Positions 31,104 through 34,464 of a DNA stretch of 34,464 bases are shown here, piece by piece. Position 1 is the first letter of the stretch. Each line of letters begins with the position of its first letter. A program made the position numbers and the translations under genes. Source of the DNA: Bacteroidota bacterium (GTDB taxonomy: Bacteria; Bacteroidota; Bacteroidia; Bacteroidales; UBA1715). The stretch covers positions 1 to 34,464 of the forward strand of contig WQTX01000021.1 of NCBI GenBank assembly GCA_009786075.1. Reading direction: 5' to 3'. Under the pieces are notes generated by a model. That model was not told where the DNA came from and made no database searches. It worked only from the letters and a program-made list of their open reading frames with translations.

Positions 31104-31131
31104 TTGTAAATTGTAAATTGTAAATTGTAAA
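31104..31131. repeat. Four tandem copies of the heptamer TTGTAAA
   Basis: The units run 31104-31110, 31111-31117, 31118-31124 and 31125-31131, just upstream of the glmM -7 element. Slippage here would move the -33 region relative to the -7. Confidence 0.8.
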
Positions 31132-31163
31132 TTAATTGCAAACAAGTTATTAATTTGTCTAAA

Positions 31164-31286
31164 CACTTCGGCTACGTGGTTATTGAGCGTAGTCGAAATG
31201 CTTAGTGCACCGCCATGATTTTTAGGATTTGAAGGATTTCCTTATCTTGGTAATCTTGTAAATCTTATGAAAATCTTGGTTCAGAC
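31164..31286. repeat. Composite of an ACTTCGGCTACG hairpin and a GGTTCAGAC-family half
   Basis: The hairpin arms TTCGGCTACG/CGTAGTCGAA lie in 31164-31202. The GGTTCAGAC right half (31209-31286) ends AAAATCTTGGTTCAGAC, just before the hlyD promoter. The region 31132-31310 holds no ORF. Confidence 0.7.
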
Positions 31287-31310
31287 AAAATATTTTTGAG
31301 AAAAATGTTG

Positions 31311-31318
31311 TATATTTG
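31311..31318 (+). promoter_or_regulatory. -7 element for the HlyD-like gene
   Basis: TATATTTG, 18 nt before the ATG at 31337. A second TAnnTTTG word (TATTTTTG) lies 20 bp upstream at 31291-31298. The -33 is unclear. Confidence 0.5.
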
Positions 31319-31336
31319 TCATTATTCAATAATCGT

Positions 31337-32272
31337 ATGAAAACTCAAAAATTATTCTCAAAAAAAGTAAAATGGACATTATTATTAATTATAAGTTGTT
31401 CATTGTTAATTTGTTGCGATAGCAGCAAAAACAATTTCGATGCATCGGGCGTTTTTGAAGCCGAAGAAACAATCATTTCTGCCGAGGCAACAGGCGTAAT
31501 TCGTCAGTTCGATTTGGAAGAGGGGCAAGTTCTTACGGTAGGGCAGCTAATCGGGTACATCGACAGCACACAATTGTATCTGAAAAAGAAACAGTTAGAA
31601 AGTCAAATCCGTGCCTTGCTCGGCAAAAAGCCCAACATTGGCGTACAACTTTCGGCTTTGCAATCGCAACTGAAAACCGCCGAAACCGAACGCATTCGTT
31701 TTGAAAAACTTGTTGCAGGCGGTGCCGCTCCCTCAAAGCAGTTGGACGATATAAACGCTCAAATTGAAGTGCTGCAACGGCAAATCGCAGCGCAAAAATC
31801 AACATTGGACATATCGAGCGAAGGAATTGACAAAGACATTGAGCCGTTGAAAATTCAAGTGGAACAACTCGAAGACCAACTTGCCAAATGCCGCCTCGTA
31901 AGTCCGCAAAACGGAACGGTGCTTGCCAAAATTGCCAAAGTAAACGAATTAACAGCCGCAGGCAAACCGCTTTACAAAATTGCCGATTTGCAAAATATTA
32001 CGTTGCGGGCGTTTGTAACTTCGGCGCAACTTACGCAACTAAAAATCGGGCAGAAAGTGAAAGTGTTTGCAGACTTTGGCGAAAAAGAAACACGCGAATA
32101 TGAGGGTGTAATTTCGTGGATTTCCGACAAATCGGAGTTTACGCCCAAAACCATTCAAACGCAGGACGAAAGGGCAAACCTTGTGTATGCTGTGAAAATT
32201 ACAGTCAAAAATGATGGGTATTTGAAGATTGGGATGTATGGACAGGTGCAATTACAACCCAAACACCCCTAA
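31337..32272 (+). CDS. HlyD/YbhG-type membrane fusion lipoprotein
   Basis: The 311-residue periplasmic adaptor of an efflux system has a lipoprotein signal with C26 or C27 in SLLICCDSS; lipobox use instead of a membrane helix is common in Bacteroidota. It contains the lipoyl-like segment (ISAEATGVIRQFDLEEGQVL), a coiled coil (about 85-195) and a beta-barrel part (KIADLQNITLRAFVTSAQL). YbhG pairs with the YbhF ATPase and YbhS/YbhR permeases. Start 31337 fits the -7 element at 31311-31318. The last codons and TAA (KHP-stop) are read from the CCCCTAAATCCCC repeat. Confidence 0.88.
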   Translation: MKTQKLFSKKVKWTLLLIISCSLLICCDSSKNNFDASGVFEAEETIISAEATGVIRQFDLEEGQVLTVGQLIGYIDSTQLYLKKKQLESQIRALLGKKPNIGVQLSALQSQLKTAETERIRFEKLVAGGAAPSKQLDDINAQIEVLQRQIAAQKSTLDISSEGIDKDIEPLKIQVEQLEDQLAKCRLVSPQNGTVLAKIAKVNELTAAGKPLYKIADLQNITLRAFVTSAQLTQLKIGQKVKVFADFGEKETREYEGVISWISDKSEFTPKTIQTQDERANLVYAVKITVKNDGYLKIGMYGQVQLQPKHP

Positions 32273-32290
32273 ATCCCCTAAAGGGGACTT
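32265..32290. repeat. C-rich repeat at the hlyD 3' end
   Basis: ACCCCTAAATCCCCTAAAGG continues to GGGGACTT at 32290. It provides the hlyD stop codon and starts the 80-bp gap before the GNAT gene. Confidence 0.75.
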
Positions 32291-32352
32291 TCGCTCCGAA
32301 TGGAGATTGTGGGTAATTCCGTAAGAAACGTACAATTTAAAAATAAAAAAGT

Positions 32353-32970
32353 ATGATAAATGAACAAGACAACGAAGTTAGCACTCACTCAAAGCCCCCT
32401 TTAGGGGGTGGGGGGTATAGATTAGAATTACAATTACCAACATTACACCATAAAAAGGCAGCGGAAAATTTCAAAAGTGAATTTTTGGAAATGCAAGAGC
32501 CTGTCATATATGGTAGTGCATTGTTTGACCAAATGGAATACGAGCAATGGTTGACACATAATACGAATAATCGTCAAGAAAGCACCGTTACTATTGGTTG
32601 GGTTACGGCAACTACATTTTTTGCTGTTAGGAAACGAGACCGGAAAATCGTTGGAATGATTGACATTCGGCACAATTTGGAAAATGAGTTTTTGGCGCAA
32701 TATGGTGGTCATATGGGTTATTCCGTCCGTCCAAGCGAAAGAGAAAAAGGTTATGCGACAGAAATGTTGAAAGCGGGAATTGAATACGCAAAATCGTTGA
32801 ATATTGAAAAGTTGATGATAGCGTGTTTTTCGGACAACATACCGTCTATCAAAACAATAGAAAAATGTGGTGGCGTACTGTTCGAAACAAAACCCTATAC
32901 AGACGGACAACTTGTGAATATTCCTAATTCGGAAGAAAAAGTAGTGAATATTTATTGGATTGACTTATGA
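32353..32970 (+). CDS. GNAT-family N-acetyltransferase
   Basis: The 205-residue GNAT has the acetyl-CoA-binding P-loop region in GYSVRPSEREKGYATEMLKA (about residues 122-141) and the C-terminal IPSIKTIEKCGGVLFE. Substrate unknown; it resembles amino-acid or aminoglycoside-type acetyltransferases only in general. Residues 13-22 (SKPPLGGGGY) are encoded by a C-rich repeat (32391-32417). Before it are 12 unremarkable residues and after it the sequence RLELQLPTLHHKKAAEN looks like the native start, so the N-terminus was probably extended by the repeat. The gene interrupts the efflux operon. Confidence 0.85.
   Translation: MINEQDNEVSTHSKPPLGGGGYRLELQLPTLHHKKAAENFKSEFLEMQEPVIYGSALFDQMEYEQWLTHNTNNRQESTVTIGWVTATTFFAVRKRDRKIVGMIDIRHNLENEFLAQYGGHMGYSVRPSEREKGYATEMLKAGIEYAKSLNIEKLMIACFSDNIPSIKTIEKCGGVLFETKPYTDGQLVNIPNSEEKVVNIYWIDL
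32391..32417. repeat. C-rich palindromic repeat inside the GNAT reading frame
   Basis: AAAGCCCCCTTTAGGGGGTG and flank to 32417; in frame it encodes KPPLGGGG. A second C-rich repeat at 32265-32290 flanks the gene on the other side. Confidence 0.75.
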
Positions 32971-33001
32971 GTTTTTTATTGAAAGAAAGTAAAGAAAAAT
33001 T

Positions 33002-33910
33002 ATGATTGAAGTCAAAAACATAAGCAAAAAATACAAATCCGTCCAAGCATTGCAGGACATTTCATTTTCGGTAGAAAAAGGCGAAATTTTCGGATTAATT
33101 GGTCCCGATGGTGCAGGAAAAACCACGCTTTTCCGGATTTTGACTACGCTTATTCTTGCCGATAGCGGCACGGCAACGCTCAACGGTTGGGACATTATAA
33201 AAGATTATCAGAAAATTCGCAACAATGTCGGCTATATGCCCGGACGGTTTTCGCTCTACCAAACTATGACGGTTGAGGAAAATCTTGATTTTTTTGCAAC
33301 GCTTTTTCACACCACAATTGCCGAAAATTACGATTTAATCAAAGACATTTACAGTCAGATTGAGCCGTTCAAAAATCGTATGGCGGGCAAACTTTCGGGC
33401 GGTATGAAACAGAAACTTGCCCTTTCGTGCGCCCTAATACACCGTCCGCTTGTGCTGTTTCTCGACGAGCCCACAACAGGCATTGACCCCGTGAGCCGCA
33501 AAGAATTGTGGGCAATGCTGCGCAAATTGAAAAATGAGGGAATTACGATTGTTGTTTCCACCCCCTATATGGACGAAGCAATGCTTTGCGACCGCATTGC
33601 GCTGATGCAGAAAGGCACAATTATGACAATCGACACGCCGCAGGGAATAATCGACAAATTTCCGCAAAAAGTTTTTGCTGCCAAAGCTGATAATATGAGC
33701 CGTTTGTTGGACGATTTGCGAGGATATGAAAATGTAAAAAGTTGCTATACCTTTGGGGAGTTCCACCATTTTACAATTAATAATGAACAATTAACAATTA
33801 ATAATTTAAAAAGATTTTTGATTGAAAAGGGGCATACAAATTTGGAAATTAAAGAGATTGAGGCAACTATTGAAGATTGTTTTATGAATTTAACCGATAG
33901 TCAAAAATGA
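33002..33910 (+). CDS. ABC transporter ATPase, YbhF N-terminal-half type
   Basis: The 302-residue ATPase has Walker A GPDGAGKT (34-41), signature LSGGMKQK (131-138) and Walker B LFLDEP (152-157). The H-loop His is replaced by Pro in VVSTPYMDEA (P188), as in some double-ATPase efflux systems, so this half may be catalytically weak. Residues 258-268 (TINNEQLTINN) are encoded by a known type of dispersed A/T repeat (33773-33806), inserted in the C-terminal extension. It overlaps the next ATPase gene by 4 bp (ATGA). Confidence 0.9.
   Translation: MIEVKNISKKYKSVQALQDISFSVEKGEIFGLIGPDGAGKTTLFRILTTLILADSGTATLNGWDIIKDYQKIRNNVGYMPGRFSLYQTMTVEENLDFFATLFHTTIAENYDLIKDIYSQIEPFKNRMAGKLSGGMKQKLALSCALIHRPLVLFLDEPTTGIDPVSRKELWAMLRKLKNEGITIVVSTPYMDEAMLCDRIALMQKGTIMTIDTPQGIIDKFPQKVFAAKADNMSRLLDDLRGYENVKSCYTFGEFHHFTINNEQLTINNLKRFLIEKGHTNLEIKEIEATIEDCFMNLTDSQK
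33773..33806. repeat. ACAATTAATAATGAACAATT-type repeat inside the ABC ATPase gene
   Basis: In-frame copy of an A/T-rich dispersed repeat (word AACAATTAACAATTAATAAT), read as TINNEQLTINN. The reading frame is kept. Confidence 0.7.
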
Positions 33911-34464
33911 AAACCGCAGTAATAAAAGCAGAAAATCTAACCAAAAAATTCGGAGATTTCACAGCTGTTGATGCTATCAGTTTTGAAGTTGAAAAAGGCG
34001 AAATATTTGGTTTTCTTGGCGCAAACGGTGCGGGAAAAACTACTGCAATGCGAATGTTGTGCGGATTAAGCCAGCCCACTTCGGGCAATGGAACGGTAGC
34101 GGGTTACGATATTTCGCGACAATCAGAAGAAGTGAAAAAACATATCGGTTATATGAGCCAAAAGTTTGCATTGTACGAAGATTTGAAAGTTTGGGAAAAT
34201 ATGTGCTTGTATGCAGGAATTTACGGTGTGCCGCGCCGCGAAATCCCCGAAACGATTGATGCAATGCTCGCATCTTTGGAGTTTGCAAGCGAGAAAAACA
34301 CGTTTGTAAAAGATTTGCCGCTCGGCTGGAAACAGAAATTGGCGTTTTCGGTTTCCATAATCCACCGTCCCGAAATCGTATTTTTGGACGAGCCGACAGG
34401 CGGCGTTGACCCCGTTGCCCGCCGTCAGTTTTGGGAACTGATTTATAAAGCCGCCGCCGATGGC
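33907..34464 (+). CDS. ABC transporter ATPase, YbhF C-terminal-half type (3' partial)
   Basis: The first 186 residues are present; the gene runs off the window. Walker A is GANGAGKT (38-45), the signature is the LPLGWKQKL variant (137-145) typical of the second ATPase of YbhF-like pairs, and Walker B is FLDEP. With the previous gene it makes a split YbhF; permease genes (YbhS/YbhR) are expected just downstream. Start ATG overlaps the stop of the first ATPase (ATGA), so translation is probably coupled. Confidence 0.88.
   Translation, partial: MKTAVIKAENLTKKFGDFTAVDAISFEVEKGEIFGFLGANGAGKTTAMRMLCGLSQPTSGNGTVAGYDISRQSEEVKKHIGYMSQKFALYEDLKVWENMCLYAGIYGVPRREIPETIDAMLASLEFASEKNTFVKDLPLGWKQKLAFSVSIIHRPEIVFLDEPTGGVDPVARRQFWELIYKAAADG

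Overview
The window is AT-rich bacterial DNA, almost certainly from a Bacteroidota genome and most likely Bacteroidales. Four things point there. Many genes are preceded by a TAnnTTTG -7 element, several with a TTG or TTTG about 19-21 bp further upstream. One large secreted protein ends in a type IX secretion (T9SS) sorting domain. There is an OstA-like outer-membrane/LPS-export protein with a signal peptide and a Fibrobacter-paralog-type lipoprotein. The gene set (VanZ-like, QueH, OFA-type MFS, PhoH, XerD, YebC, GlmM, an acidic Bacteroidota-specific protein) also fits. No rRNA, tRNA, CRISPR array, transposase or prophage was found.

Layout. 1-2700: an inverted-repeat element, a VanZ-like membrane protein, and a secreted ARPP-1-like plus FGE/SUMF1-like protein. 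2700-7860: DEAD-box helicase and QueH (convergent), an OFA-type MFS transporter and a thioesterase (convergent), and an AAA-ATPase/PD-(D/E)XK protein. 8140-10080: a T9SS-exported protein with about 15 beta-strand-rich repeats. 10200-14480: polyphosphate kinase, a small lipoprotein, MazG, and a ParE/RelE-type toxin with its putative antitoxin. 14730-16590: a lipoprotein behind an unusual structured leader, and a SAM-dependent hydroxide adenosyltransferase-family protein. 16840-19430: PhoH, a HigBA-type toxin-antitoxin pair and XerD. 19475-22830: a divergent serpin-like membrane protein bracketed by inverted repeats, the fluoride channel CrcB, an MtfA-like peptidase and a metallophosphatase. 22834-27981: OstA-like protein, a PLD-like protein, an ATP-binding protein flanked by repeated hairpins, and MoxR. 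28085-31065: YebC, an acidic protein and GlmM. 31337-34464: an efflux system of the YbhGF type (HlyD-like lipoprotein and two ATPases), interrupted by a GNAT gene and cut by the window end.

The most striking property is the density of short dispersed palindromic repeats of at least eight families. They do not only sit between genes. They supply stop codons and C-terminal residues to many genes (VanZ, helicase, QueH, PhoH, MazG, MoxR, HlyD, serpin-like protein). In three cases they appear inside the reading frame (GlmM, GNAT, ABC ATPase). Two perfect palindromes at convergent junctions hold the stop codons of both facing genes. One repeat family brackets a whole gene, the serpin-like ORF, with 39-bp inverted copies. 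The ATP-binding protein gene at 25375-26787 is surrounded by five copies of a TGCGGAATGT core and preceded by a decayed tail of a second copy, which suggests a duplicating unit.

Functionally the genes are mostly independent housekeeping units (RNA metabolism, tRNA modification, cell-wall precursor synthesis, envelope biogenesis, stress response). Accessory genes (two toxin-antitoxin loci, two ATPase-nuclease-like proteins, a PLD protein, a T9SS adhesin-like protein) are scattered among them.
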